Source: Lachnospiraceae bacterium (GTDB lineage Bacteria > Bacillota > Clostridia > Lachnospirales > Lachnospiraceae). From it: a stretch of 32,536 nt of DNA. Within the stretch, counting starts at the first letter, position 1. Every line of letters starts with the position of its first letter. Position numbers and translations under genes: made by a program. Where the stretch lies: NCBI GenBank assembly GCA_021199475.1, contig JAJQHZ010000151.1, positions 1 through 32,536 of the forward strand, in the 5' to 3' direction. Positions 7,855 to 16,652 of this stretch are shown piece after piece. Below the pieces are notes generated by a model, which was given only the letters and a program-made list of their open reading frames with translations, was not told the origin of the DNA and ran no database searches.

Positions 7855-9468
7855 GTGAAGTACCGGGTGATTATCGCGGACGATGAGCCGAAAATCCTTC
7901 AGCTGATCCGCCAGCTGGGACACTGGCAGGAGCTGGATATTGAGATTGTGGATGAGTGCCGCAACGGAGCGGAGGCTCTGGAAAGTATTGTCAGGAACCG
8001 GCCGGATTTTGTCCTGTCGGATATTCAGATGCCGGTCTATGACGGGATTGAACTGATCCGCCGGGTGCGGGATGCAAATGTGGATCCGCTTTTTGTGCTG
8101 ATCAGCGGCTACCGCCACTTTGAGTATGCCAGAAGTGCGATTCAGCTGAACGTCATGGATTATCTGCTGAAGCCGATTGACGAAAAGCAGCTGAACGATA
8201 CTTTAAGGACGATCTGTGCGCGCATCGATGAGCGAAACCATCTGGCGGAGCAGAGTAAGACGCTGTATGTGCTGCAGGAGAATCAGAACCGCAAGGCAAT
8301 GGAACGCTTCTGGGCGAAGCTGCTTTATCGGGATGAGACGGTGGACGACGCCTGCTTTTCCTGTGAGGAGAGCTGCAATCAGGCCTTCCACACAGAGTTC
8401 GAGCCCGGATGCTATCAGGTGTTCTGTGTTTTTTCCAGTCTAAGCGCGATTCTGGAAAAATCGGATGCGATGGGCAATGGAAGGCTGGAGGTTTACATTC
8501 AGGAGAGCTTTCCGGATTATGTCCGGTACTATGGAAACAACACTTATATGGGCTACATTCTGGTTGCAAATTATATGCAGGAAAGGAAAAACGAGATTCG
8601 TCAGGCGGTGCTGGCTCTTTATTATAAGATCCGGGATCTGCGCGAGATCTACGGAGATATCCGTCTGAGCATCGGCTGCAGCCGGATCTATCATTCCGTT
8701 TCTGACCTGTTTACGGCATTTGAAGAGGCGCACAGCGCAGAGTGGGGGCGCCTGGTACTGACGCGAAACGGTGTGCTGGATTATGATCAGATTGCACAGC
8801 TCCCGGGATTTTCCATGGAGGAGCTGATCACGCGGGAGGAAATACAGACGCTGCTCGATTGCCTTCGCTATCTGCGCCAGGAAGAACTAAGCGATCTGAT
8901 GGAGCGGGTCTACCAGAGGGCGGTGCGCTTAAATGGCAGGAATCCCCGGGATATGATGCAGTGCTTTTTTAAGCTGCAGGCGGAAATTATTTTTTGCTTT
9001 GAGGATCCGGAGCGGCAGACACGTATGCAGGAGGATAGTTATTATGCGTATCTGAATGCGCGCAATTTTCAGCAGGTGATCCGCAACCTGTACCTTGCCT
9101 GCCAGAAATATGTCGAGGAAGAGCAGAAAAAGCTGAAGGAGAAGATGGGCAAACCGATCCAGCTGGCGGTCCGCTATGTGCGTGAGCACTATGCCGAGCC
9201 GATTTCTCTGGAGGATGTCGCGGAGGCCGGCAATGTCTCTCCGACTTATATGAGTAAGCTGTTTAAGAGCGAGATGCAGATTGGGTTTAATGAATTTCTG
9301 ACGCAGGTGCGTCTGGAGGAGTCTGAGAAGCTTCTGGAGAACACGAACCTGACGGTGCGGGAAATCGCCGCGAAGGTTGGTTATCCGGACGAAAAATATT
9401 ACTCAAAGCTTTTCAAAAAGAATACAGGGATTAAGCCGACGGATTACAGGAGAATCTATAGCAGCTGA
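7855..9468 (+). CDS. YesN-type response regulator (REC plus AraC-type HTH)
   Basis: The 537-residue protein begins with a receiver domain (residues 1-120): acidic pair Asp9-Asp10, phospho-acceptor Asp56 in LSDIQMP, and Lys in YLLKPID. A long central region (about 130-430) of unknown fold is typical of YesN regulators. The C-terminal AraC-type double HTH (about 435-537) has ISLEDVAEAGNVSPTYMSKLFK and LTVREIAAKVGYPDEKYYSKLFKK (shown in two parts of the same domain). The start is a GTG after ACAGGAGGCC. It lies between the DUF89 gene and the histidine kinase, its cognate partner by position. The likely target is the sugar-transporter promoter upstream of 12274. A diverged fragment of a paralogue of this gene lies at 18218-18300. 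Confidence 0.92.
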   Translation: MKYRVIIADDEPKILQLIRQLGHWQELDIEIVDECRNGAEALESIVRNRPDFVLSDIQMPVYDGIELIRRVRDANVDPLFVLISGYRHFEYARSAIQLNVMDYLLKPIDEKQLNDTLRTICARIDERNHLAEQSKTLYVLQENQNRKAMERFWAKLLYRDETVDDACFSCEESCNQAFHTEFEPGCYQVFCVFSSLSAILEKSDAMGNGRLEVYIQESFPDYVRYYGNNTYMGYILVANYMQERKNEIRQAVLALYYKIRDLREIYGDIRLSIGCSRIYHSVSDLFTAFEEAHSAEWGRLVLTRNGVLDYDQIAQLPGFSMEELITREEIQTLLDCLRYLRQEELSDLMERVYQRAVRLNGRNPRDMMQCFFKLQAEIIFCFEDPERQTRMQEDSYYAYLNARNFQQVIRNLYLACQKYVEEEQKKLKEKMGKPIQLAVRYVREHYAEPISLEDVAEAGNVSPTYMSKLFKSEMQIGFNEFLTQVRLEESEKLLENTNLTVREIAAKVGYPDEKYYSKLFKKNTGIKPTDYRRIYSS

Positions 9469-9566
9469 GTCTGCGGGAGTTGTAGAGAAATGAGAGTACA
9501 GATGCACTGGGGCAGGCTGAATGTGCGCAGACGAGAGAAACGGATGGATTACCTGGGAGTATAAAA

Positions 9567-10439
9567 ATGAACGGAATGAAGATTGTGATGGCGGCGGTGA
9601 TTTTGATTCTGCTGATTCTTTTGATCCTGGCCAGTGTAAAATTGTACCGGCAGAAAAAAATAATCGAATTCCTGACCGCGCAGGAGAAGCGGAAAAAGAC
9701 GCAGGACCGGATCCCCTGGGAATCCGGCGAGACGGAGGAGCTGCGCCTGCTGCGGAAACGGATGGAGCTCTCGACGCTGCAGGAGCAGATCAACCCGCAC
9801 TTTCTGTATAATACGCTGGACAGCATCCGCAGCCGCGCATTGATGGACGGACAGACGGAGATCGCGCAGATGACGGAGATCCTGTCGCGGTTTTTCCGCT
9901 ATTGCATCAGCAACAACGACAGTCTGGTGCGTGTCCGCGAGGAGCTGAACCATATTCAGGATTATTATTACATTCAGAAATACCGGTTTGAGGATAAGCT
10001 GGATATGCGGGTCGAGGTGGAGACGGATGAAATCTATGATTATTATCTGCCGAAGATGACCCTGCAGCCGCTGGTGGAAAATGCGATGATCCATGGCCTC
10101 GAAAAAAGCGCGAAAAAAGGAAGAATCGATCTTCATATTTTTCTTGCCAATGAGCGGCTGGTGATCCTGATTTCGGATAACGGCGTTGGCATGAGCCCGG
10201 AACAGCTCGCCGCCCTGAACGAGCGAATGAGCGGTCAGCTGTACGAGGCAGGACGAAAAGGGAGCCGGCATTCGGGAATTGCTCTGAACAATGTCAACGC
10301 GCGCCTGAAGCTGACCTTCGGCGAGGACAGCGGCATCCACTACCGCTCGATGGAGGGCGAGGGCACGGATGCGGTTGTGACCATGCCGGTGGTGGATGTG
10401 TTTGCGCGTGTGCGTTACGAGGAAAAATCACAGGTGTGA
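9567..10439 (+). CDS. YesM-like sensor histidine kinase lacking an extracellular sensor
   Basis: The 290-residue kinase has one N-terminal membrane helix (about residues 5-25, VMAAVILILLILLILASV), then a short charged coiled stretch. The His-kinase domain follows, with phospho-acceptor His78 in EQINPHFLYNTLDSIRSRA. The catalytic HATPase part has the N-box LQPLVENAMIHGL, the G1 box ISDNGVGM, and GIALNNVNARL. Typical YesM proteins are about 550-600 residues, with two membrane helices, a large extracellular Cache domain and HAMP; all of that is missing here. The kinase must therefore sense through its helix or through a partner. The next gene, an ABC-like pseudoenzyme, is the obvious candidate. 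GGGAG precedes the ATG by eight bases; the gap to the response regulator is 98 bases. Confidence 0.9.
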   Translation: MNGMKIVMAAVILILLILLILASVKLYRQKKIIEFLTAQEKRKKTQDRIPWESGETEELRLLRKRMELSTLQEQINPHFLYNTLDSIRSRALMDGQTEIAQMTEILSRFFRYCISNNDSLVRVREELNHIQDYYYIQKYRFEDKLDMRVEVETDEIYDYYLPKMTLQPLVENAMIHGLEKSAKKGRIDLHIFLANERLVILISDNGVGMSPEQLAALNERMSGQLYEAGRKGSRHSGIALNNVNARLKLTFGEDSGIHYRSMEGEGTDAVVTMPVVDVFARVRYEEKSQV

Positions 10440-10548
10440 TGCGGATTGAAATTCGGTATTGCCTGCCTGCTGCGCGGAGAACGAAGGATTCGAGGAGCGC
10501 CGCGAAGAACGGGTCGGGGAATGGAAATACGAATGCGGGTGATTGAAT

Positions 10549-12138
10549 ATGAAGGAATTGCTGCGAATCGTGCACGGTTGTCTGGATGATGTGGGCGGGG
10601 ACACGCTGCGCGATTATAACGTTGAAATCTACGAGGGTGATATCCTGTATATTCAGGGAATCGAGGACAGTGGGATACGGACACTGGCGAAGGTGTTTGC
10701 AGGAGACTGCGCGCTGAAAGGCGGCAGTCTTTTTCTGAATGGGAAAAAGGTGGAGGATTACGACCGCAATACGGCGTATTATTATCGGATTTATACGATC
10801 ACTGCGGAACAGGATCTCGTGGAGACGATGAGCGTGGCGGAGAATCTGGAAGCAGTGCGGCATCTTCCGTCTTCCTGGCGCCTCTATAACCGGAAAAGGT
10901 CGGAACGGGATGTAAATGCATATCTGAGAAAAGAACAGGTGAATATTCGGGCGGATGAAAACCTCTGGATGCTCAGCCAGACGGAGCGGAAGAAGCTGAG
11001 TATCCTGAAAGCAAATATGCATGGCGCGCGCCTGATCATTCTGGATGCCACGCGTGGCATATATGAGGGAAAAGAGGCAGAGGAGATCTGCGGACTGATT
11101 CGCAGGGCAAACGAGGAGGGTATTACGTTTGTCATACTGTCAAGATGCTATACGCTGTTCGCGGAGATTGCGAACCGGATACAGATTCTTTCAGCAGGCA
11201 TTGATTTGAAAGAGTGGGGACGGATCGACAATCGGATTCGTCTTTGCCTGCGGCGCCCGGCGGGGACAGCCGCTGAGTCAGGTGAGGCAGACCCGGCAGA
11301 GCGGGAACCTGTGGCAGGCGCAGCGGGACAGGGAACAGCCGCAGAACTTACAGAGCGAGAAGCTGATGCAGTCGTGCGGGCAGATATGGCTGTCCGAGAC
11401 GGTATGGAGCTTCTCAAAGCGGGGAAAGCAGGAGAAGTGGCAGATGGAAGGGACAAGACGAAGACGGAGATACCTTTGTCAGCTGAAACTGTGGAGTCCG
11501 CGAATGGTTTTCTGGGTATGTATGATTATGAATGGGAGATGGAGGACGGAATCTGGCATTATCTCTCCTTTGTGCAGAGACAGAATCCGGCCTTCTGGGA
11601 CAGGGAAGTGAGAGCGCATGTCCCGGAGCCGGGAAGCAGCTTCTGTCTGGACACGGCGGTGATACCGGCCAACAGCGGGGAAAGTCTGGTTGGCAATCTG
11701 GACATTACGGATAACCTGCTGCTGCCGATTCCGCAGCGCGCCGGACGAGGCCCGGGCAGAGTGATCCGTCTGGATATCCGCCGGAATATTGCAGATAAAT
11801 TTTACCGGACGACGGGGATCCGCCCGGATATTGAGCAGATTGACGAGCTGAACCGGATTCAGAGAAAAATTCTTTCGATTTATCGATGGGAGCTGGCGCA
11901 CCCGAATACCATGATACTGGAGAGCCCATACAGCGGCCTGACGCTGGAAGAAACGCTTGCTCTGCGCACCTATCTGCAGGGAGCGGCAGAAAGAGGAATC
12001 CGCATTTTGTATTTTTCAAAGACACCGGATGACATGAGAGAGGACTGCGAAAAGGTGATTCTGACGCAAAACGGAAAAAATGCAAAAATCGCCACCGTTT
12101 CACAAATTTTTCCACCCCAAAACGAAGGAAATTTCTGA
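10549..12138 (+). CDS. RbsA-like ABC protein with all catalytic motifs degenerate (pseudo-ATPase)
   Basis: The 529-residue protein aligns over its length with sugar-ABC tandem ATPases such as the intact one at 13405, but its motifs are ruined. In domain 1, Walker A reads GIEDSGIRTL (residues 37-46; Lys and Ser of GKST lost), the signature is LSQTERKK (142-149), DEPT has become DATR (166-169), and the switch His is Arg199 (LSRC). Domain 2 keeps only its second half: QRKILSIYRWELAHPNTMILES (Walker B Asp now Glu458, catalytic Glu now Ser459), while its Walker A half is replaced by an Ala/Glu/Gly-rich linker (about 235-300). It has no internal stop, so the frame is being kept. It cannot be a normal ATPase. 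Between a sensorless kinase and a transporter, a regulatory or docking role is likely. The ATG at 10549 is favoured over a TTG at 10543 by ribosome-site spacing. Confidence 0.8.
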   Translation: MKELLRIVHGCLDDVGGDTLRDYNVEIYEGDILYIQGIEDSGIRTLAKVFAGDCALKGGSLFLNGKKVEDYDRNTAYYYRIYTITAEQDLVETMSVAENLEAVRHLPSSWRLYNRKRSERDVNAYLRKEQVNIRADENLWMLSQTERKKLSILKANMHGARLIILDATRGIYEGKEAEEICGLIRRANEEGITFVILSRCYTLFAEIANRIQILSAGIDLKEWGRIDNRIRLCLRRPAGTAAESGEADPAEREPVAGAAGQGTAAELTEREADAVVRADMAVRDGMELLKAGKAGEVADGRDKTKTEIPLSAETVESANGFLGMYDYEWEMEDGIWHYLSFVQRQNPAFWDREVRAHVPEPGSSFCLDTAVIPANSGESLVGNLDITDNLLLPIPQRAGRGPGRVIRLDIRRNIADKFYRTTGIRPDIEQIDELNRIQRKILSIYRWELAHPNTMILESPYSGLTLEETLALRTYLQGAAERGIRILYFSKTPDDMREDCEKVILTQNGKNAKIATVSQIFPPQNEGNF

Positions 12139-12159
12139 TATCCTTTCGCTATAACAAAA

Positions 12160-12205
12160 ACAGGAGTAATTCACAGGGAGGCCTGTCGGAGGAATGGAAA
12201 ACAGG
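12160..12205. promoter_or_regulatory. Cluster of four ACAGG half-sites, candidate operator for the response regulator
   Basis: ACAGG occurs at 12160, 12173 and 12201, and its inverse CCTGT at 12182. The first two form a direct repeat 13 bases apart (ACAGGAG, ACAGGGAG); the second and the inverted copy make a perfect hairpin around GAGG. The cluster lies 70-115 bases before the binding-protein start, where an AraC-type response regulator would act. A CCCGCGCGGG palindrome follows at 12231-12240. Confidence 0.4.
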
Positions 12206-12273
12206 ATTTCCAGATCGAATTGCTTCATTTCCCGCGCGGGAGTGTGCGGAGAACGTGATGGAGGTAGATTTTT

Positions 12274-13323
12274 ATGAAAAGGAAACTTATGGCGCTGCTG
12301 ATGGCAGGCTGCATGGCACTGGGATGCCTGGGAAGCTTTACAACCGCGATGGCGGAGGAAGAAACCGAGGCGGAGAGCGTAGCGGAGGAGGTTGCTGATG
12401 CGGTAGAAGCGGAAGGCGCAGATCTGACCGGAAAGAAAGTCGGATTTTCCGCACTGATGATGTCTTCGGAGTTCTTCACTGATATGTCGAACCAGATGGA
12501 AGAGTATTTCACCGGTTATGGTATGGAGTATGAAGTGGCCGATGCAAACGGCAATGCGCAGACGCAGATCCAGACCGTAGAGAACTTTGTTTCCATGGGA
12601 ATGGATTACATCATCTGCTTCGTGGTAGATGCTTCTTCTATCTCTGATTCACTGGTGAAGGCAAGAGAGGAAGGCGCGTTCATCATCGTTATTGGTACGG
12701 TGCTGGATAACGCGGATGCATATGATGTCTGCATCAACATCAGCCAGAAGGAATCCGGACAGGTAGAAGCACAGCTTGCAGCGGCCTGGATCGAGGAAAC
12801 GTTCCCGGATGCAGAGGATGGTTCCATCAAGGTCGGCCTGCTGACCAACTCTGAGAATGAGGATGCAGTGAGCAGATGCGATGGCCTTCGTGAGATTGAG
12901 GAATACACCTCCAAGGCTGTGATCGTAGAAGAGCATGAGACGACACAGGCGGATGGAGCTTCCGTGCCGCAGAGCTATGCAGAAATGATGCTGATGAATA
13001 ATGAAGACCTGAAGGTGATTCTGACCTATGGTACGGATCAGGGACAGGGTGCAAACGAAGCCGTTATGGCTTCCGGTATTGACACCGATGAGTTTGCTGT
13101 ATTTACAGTAGATACCGCTGAGTTTATCCGAGAGAAGATCAGGGGTTCTGTAACGGGCGACTCCGTGATCCGCGGTACGGTAATGCTTGGTGAAGGCACT
13201 CCGATGACCTGCTACAAGCTGATGGATGGCTCCTGGTCAGACCGTGTTGTAGACAAGGTTTACTCTGAGCGCTGCATCGAGATCACCCCGGATACGATCG
13301 ATGAGTACTATCCGGACGACTGA
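12274..13323 (+). CDS. Sugar ABC transporter substrate-binding protein (RbsB/Peripla_BP_4 type)
   Basis: The 349-residue protein is exported: an N-terminal signal (MKRKLMALLMAGCMALGCLG) precedes an acidic linker and a type-1 periplasmic-binding fold starting at KKVGFSALMMSSEFF. Typical elements are NAQTQIQTVENFVSMGMDYII, ISQKESGQVEAQLAAAW, a mid-domain KVGLLTNSEN and the hinge VILTYGTDQGQGANEAV. MAGC or LGC could be a lipobox for membrane anchoring; otherwise signal peptidase would cut after AMA. It captures a sugar and delivers it to the permease at 14899. The sugar is not evident from sequence. GGAGG lies ten bases before the ATG. It is followed by a hairpin that probably makes it more abundant than the ATPase. 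Confidence 0.9.
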   Translation: MKRKLMALLMAGCMALGCLGSFTTAMAEEETEAESVAEEVADAVEAEGADLTGKKVGFSALMMSSEFFTDMSNQMEEYFTGYGMEYEVADANGNAQTQIQTVENFVSMGMDYIICFVVDASSISDSLVKAREEGAFIIVIGTVLDNADAYDVCINISQKESGQVEAQLAAAWIEETFPDAEDGSIKVGLLTNSENEDAVSRCDGLREIEEYTSKAVIVEEHETTQADGASVPQSYAEMMLMNNEDLKVILTYGTDQGQGANEAVMASGIDTDEFAVFTVDTAEFIREKIRGSVTGDSVIRGTVMLGEGTPMTCYKLMDGSWSDRVVDKVYSERCIEITPDTIDEYYPDD

Positions 13324-13357
13324 TGAAAACAGAGCAAAAACATAGAACGACAGAAAT

Positions 13358-13387
13358 GGGCTGCTGCGCATTGCAGCGGCCCGTTTT
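13358..13387 (+). terminator. Attenuating hairpin between binding protein and transporter ATPase
   Basis: GGGCTGCTGC and GCAGCGGCCC pair over ten bases (one G-U) around GCATT, followed by GTTTT. The short T-run suggests partial termination or 3'-end protection. This is the usual way to make more binding protein than membrane components. Confidence 0.55.
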
Positions 13388-13404
13388 GGCAGAAAGGATA
13401 TCTT

Positions 13405-14895
13405 ATGGCAAAAGTACTGGAAGTAAAAAACGTGACCAAAACATATCCTGGTGTAGTGGCGCTTGACAATGTATCCTTCGATGTGGAAGAAGGAGAGATT
13501 CTCGCACTGATCGGAGAGAACGGCGCCGGAAAATCGACCGTAATCAAAACAATATCGGGTGCGATCACTCCGGACTCCGGAACCATTACCATTGCCGGGA
13601 AGACCTATGAAAAGCTGACCCCGTCGATTGCCAAGAACGCGGGCATCGGCGTCGTCTACCAGGAGCTGAATCTGGTGCCGTCGTTAAGTATTATGGAAAA
13701 TATTTTTCTCGGCGATCAGGTGGGAAAACGGCCTTTTATGCCGGACTTCAAAGAGATGCGGCGCCGCTCGGAGGAGGTCATGGAGGACCTCGGCGTCAGG
13801 ATTGATGTCTCGACACAGGTGCAGATGCTTTCCACGGCGCAGATGCAGATTGTAGAGATCGCGAAAGCGGTCGTAAAGAACTGCAAGGTGCTGATCATGG
13901 ATGAGCCGTCCGCCTCGATCCCGATGGCGGAGGTGGAAAACATGTTCCGCATCGTGCGCCGACTGAAGGAAAAGGGCGTATCCGTTATTTACATCAGCCA
14001 CCGCCTGGAGGAGCTGTTCGAGCTCTGCGACCGTGTGACGGTGTTCCGGGACGGGCAGTATGTGGTGACAAGGAATGTAGCGGATATTACAAAAAAGGAT
14101 CTGATCAAATACATGATCGGGCGTGAACTCACCGAGAAATTCCCGGAGCGGAACGTCACGATCGGCGCGCCGGTGCTGCAGGTAAAGGATCTGACCGGAA
14201 ACGGGGATTTTCATATCAATCTGGAGCTGCGGAAGGGTGAAATTCTTGGCCTGGCCGGTCTGGTCGGTGCGGGGCGTACCGAGCTGGCGAAGATGCTCTG
14301 CGGCGATGTGAAGCCGGAGAGCGGCGAGATTCTGATCAATGGAAAGCCGCTGAAAGCGGCCTCCGCCGCGGACGGGGTAGAGATGGGCGTCGGCCTGGTG
14401 CCGGAGGACCGGAAGCTGGAAGGTGTATTTCTGGATTACACCATCGAGTGGAATATCCCGATTATGAGCATGAAAAAGGTCAGCCACATGGGCATTCTCA
14501 ATTTCAAAAAGCTGGATGAGCTGACCGACCGTTTTGTGAAGACGCTGGAGATCAAGACGCCATCCGTCAAGCAGGAGGTGCGCAACCTCTCCGGAGGCAA
14601 TCAGCAGAAGGTCGTTGTGGCGAAGGTGCTGGCCGCCGACAATGACATCCTGATTTTTGATGAGCCTACGAGGGGCATTGACGTTGGGGCAAAGCAGGAA
14701 ATCTATAAGCTGATGAACAGCCTTGTCGAGCAGGGCAAATCCATCCTGATGATATCTTCGGAGATGGAGGAGCTGCTCGGCATGAGCGACCGGATACTGG
14801 TGCTTCATGAAGGAAGACTCAGCGGAGAACTGTTGAAGCCGGATTTCAGCCAGGATCGTGTACTGGAGCTGGCTTCCGGGATGAAGGAGGAGTAG
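13405..14895 (+). CDS. Sugar ABC transporter ATP-binding protein (RbsA type, tandem ABC)
   Basis: This 496-residue protein has two ABC domains and energises sugar import at the membrane. Domain 1 has an intact Walker A (GENGAGKST, residues 37-45), Q-loop (VVYQELNLVPSLS), Walker B (VLIMDEPSAS) and switch His (YISHRLEELFELCDRV). Domain 2 has the RbsA-type degenerate Walker A (GLVGAGRTEL), signature LSGGNQQK from residue 395, and LIFDEPTRGIDVGAKQEIY. Normal length for the CUT2 family. It is followed by the permease after three bases, with the permease's ribosome site inside its own 3' end. It contrasts directly with the dead homologue at 10549. Confidence 0.95.
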   Translation: MAKVLEVKNVTKTYPGVVALDNVSFDVEEGEILALIGENGAGKSTVIKTISGAITPDSGTITIAGKTYEKLTPSIAKNAGIGVVYQELNLVPSLSIMENIFLGDQVGKRPFMPDFKEMRRRSEEVMEDLGVRIDVSTQVQMLSTAQMQIVEIAKAVVKNCKVLIMDEPSASIPMAEVENMFRIVRRLKEKGVSVIYISHRLEELFELCDRVTVFRDGQYVVTRNVADITKKDLIKYMIGRELTEKFPERNVTIGAPVLQVKDLTGNGDFHINLELRKGEILGLAGLVGAGRTELAKMLCGDVKPESGEILINGKPLKAASAADGVEMGVGLVPEDRKLEGVFLDYTIEWNIPIMSMKKVSHMGILNFKKLDELTDRFVKTLEIKTPSVKQEVRNLSGGNQQKVVVAKVLAADNDILIFDEPTRGIDVGAKQEIYKLMNSLVEQGKSILMISSEMEELLGMSDRILVLHEGRLSGELLKPDFSQDRVLELASGMKEE

Positions 14896-14898
14896 AAT

Positions 14899-15882
14899 AT
14901 GTCAAAGGTAGTTGATTTTTGCAGAAGAAACCTCGCCTGGGTTTTACTATTGATCATCTGTATTGTATTTACCTTCACGAGCAAGAACTTTCTGACCGTG
15001 AAGAATCTGTTGAATATTTTGAACCAGAACGCGTACATCATCATCTGTACCTACGGCATCGCGCTGATCATGATGTCCGGAGGCCTGGACATGGCCGTCG
15101 GGTATCAGATGAGTATCTGCGGCGTTCTGGCGGCGCTGATGCTTACGAATACAAACATACCGATTCCGCTGGTCGTTATCATCACCATCGCAGTCAGCAT
15201 GGCGTTCGGCGCACTCGGCACTCTGCTCGAACAGCTTCTGCAGCTGCCGCGTATTTTTGTATCCATCGGCCTTAGCACCGTATATCAGGGCGTTGCGTAC
15301 GTGATCACGAATTCCAAGACGATTTCCAACCTGCCGGACAGCTTCAAGGCAATCGGTCAGGGAACCATTTTCCATCCGAGCCTGACCTACGCGACCATCG
15401 CGATGGTTATTTTCGGAATCATTATGAGCTTTGTCATGGACCGCACCTATTTCGGACGTTACGTATTTGCACTTGGCGGCAATGAGGCGGCTGCGAGGCT
15501 GGCCGGCATCAATGTCAAACGCATGAAGTATGCCATCGGTTGTGTGGCGGGACTGTTCTGCGGCATCGGTTCCGTTATTCTGACGGCCCGCGTCGGAGAG
15601 GCTGCGGCAGGTACCGCGGCAGGCACCGAGATCACCGTCCTGACCGGCGTCCTGGTCGGCGGCGTATCCGTCCGCGGCGGCGACGGCAAGATCGCAAACT
15701 GTATCGCCGGTGTCCTGATCATGGGACTTCTTGCAAACGGCATGCAGCTGGCCGGACTGAACACCTACTACCAGTACATCGCAAAGGGCGCGATCATGCT
15801 GGCCGTGATGTGGTTCGACGCGTTCCAGATCAAGAGAAGAGCCGTTGCCTCGAACAAGAGAAAAGAGGACCGTGCGGCGTAA
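14899..15882 (+). CDS. Sugar ABC transporter permease (RbsC type)
   Basis: The 327-residue, strongly hydrophobic protein has about eight to ten membrane helices and forms the sugar channel with the RbsA-type ATPase. Family marks include LLNILNQNAYIIICTYGIAL, MMSGGLDMAVG, the cytoplasmic coupling segment FALGGNEAAARLAGINVKR, and the C-terminal ITVLTGVLVGGVSVRGGDG. It is the last gene of the transport operon; a strong terminator follows 65 bases after its stop. The CUT2 family imports pentoses, ribose, xylose or related monosaccharides; which one is not decidable here. Confidence 0.95.
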   Translation: MSKVVDFCRRNLAWVLLLIICIVFTFTSKNFLTVKNLLNILNQNAYIIICTYGIALIMMSGGLDMAVGYQMSICGVLAALMLTNTNIPIPLVVIITIAVSMAFGALGTLLEQLLQLPRIFVSIGLSTVYQGVAYVITNSKTISNLPDSFKAIGQGTIFHPSLTYATIAMVIFGIIMSFVMDRTYFGRYVFALGGNEAAARLAGINVKRMKYAIGCVAGLFCGIGSVILTARVGEAAAGTAAGTEITVLTGVLVGGVSVRGGDGKIANCIAGVLIMGLLANGMQLAGLNTYYQYIAKGAIMLAVMWFDAFQIKRRAVASNKRKEDRAA

Positions 15883-15947
15883 AAGGGACGAAATTTTACC
15901 TGTCGCCAGTCGGTGGATGGCGGAGGATTCATACTGTGCATTGAAAT

Positions 15948-15981
15948 ACGGACTGGGTGTAAAGCCTGGTCCGTGCTTTTT
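15948..15981 (+). terminator. Rho-independent terminator of the transporter operon
   Basis: ACGGACTGGG and CCTGGTCCGT form a ten-pair stem (two wobbles) with a seven-base loop, followed by GCTTTTT. It closes the operon that ends with the permease and marks the left border of the AT-rich island. Confidence 0.8.
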
Positions 15982-16045
15982 CTATGGAGACGCCCCTCGC
16001 TTCGCTCGACAGCAGATCGGTTCGCACATGAAAGTTGCTTCCTGT

Positions 16046-16594
16046 TTATTGCAGCCGGCTGCTATAGTCTGCAATCAGTTTTTGCAGTCTTTCAAGAGTA
16101 ACGGAAAGAGATTCAAGCACACCAAGGATATTTTCGATATCTCTGGCGCGAGGCATCTCTTTGGAGACGAGCTTTTCCCGGGATACAATTTCCTCCACAG
16201 TGTAAAAGCAAACAATTGCCATTTTCCCTGTGGGCAGAATGACATCCTTTCCTGGAGATTCTCTGTCTTCCCTGCTGGAAAGAGTAATATCTTTTTCACT
16301 TTCATTAACAATGTATAGATAATCTGTATAGTGCTCGTTAAAGGTAAAGGCTGAAGAACCATCGTATGTCCCAAGCGATGTAATCAGCCCATAACCGGAA
16401 TGACCATAACCAAAATTCCTGTCGTCAAAGTCAAATGCATATTTTTCATAATCGTCTTTATCCTGAAAACCTCCATTTTTAAAATGTGTGATAATTTCAT
16501 TTCCGTGCCCGGAAGGATACATATCACCATTAAATTCTACAGTGCTGTACACTCTCCAGTCAGTTCCGACAAATTGTATTTTTCCACGAGTCAT
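16046..16594 (-). CDS. Unknown protein, 182 residues, in the AT-rich island
   Basis: I do not recognise this family. The protein has no signal peptide or membrane segment. The N-terminal 120 residues are rich in Gly, Tyr, Asp and Phe (FDDRNFGYGHSGYG, then YTDYLYIVNESEKD) and look like a beta-rich fold. The last 60 residues are predicted helical and heptad-like (ENILGVLESLSVTLERLQKLI), possibly a coiled coil for self-association. The ATG follows CAGGAGGAG closely, and a promoter with 17-base spacing lies upstream, so the gene looks expressed. It diverges from the DUF4143 ATPase and shares its AT-rich composition, which differs from all other neighbours; the two were probably acquired together. 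A toxin-like or defence accessory role is possible but unsupported. Confidence 0.75.
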   Translation of the reverse strand: MTRGKIQFVGTDWRVYSTVEFNGDMYPSGHGNEIITHFKNGGFQDKDDYEKYAFDFDDRNFGYGHSGYGLITSLGTYDGSSAFTFNEHYTDYLYIVNESEKDITLSSREDRESPGKDVILPTGKMAIVCFYTVEEIVSREKLVSKEMPRARDIENILGVLESLSVTLERLQKLIADYSSRLQ

Positions 16595-16652
16595 GTTTTC
16601 TCCTCCTGTTTCGCTGCGGCTGTTTATATGGCATATTGGAAATTACGTTGTA

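Noticed and set aside
13684-14808. Minus-strand open frame opposite the RbsA-type ATPase
   Set aside because: Shadow of a gene with complete ABC motifs.
15990-16045. Possible mobile-element end near the CTCGCTTCGCTCG string at the left border of the AT-rich island
   Set aside because: No inverted partner or target-site repeat was found at the right border near 18134-18217.
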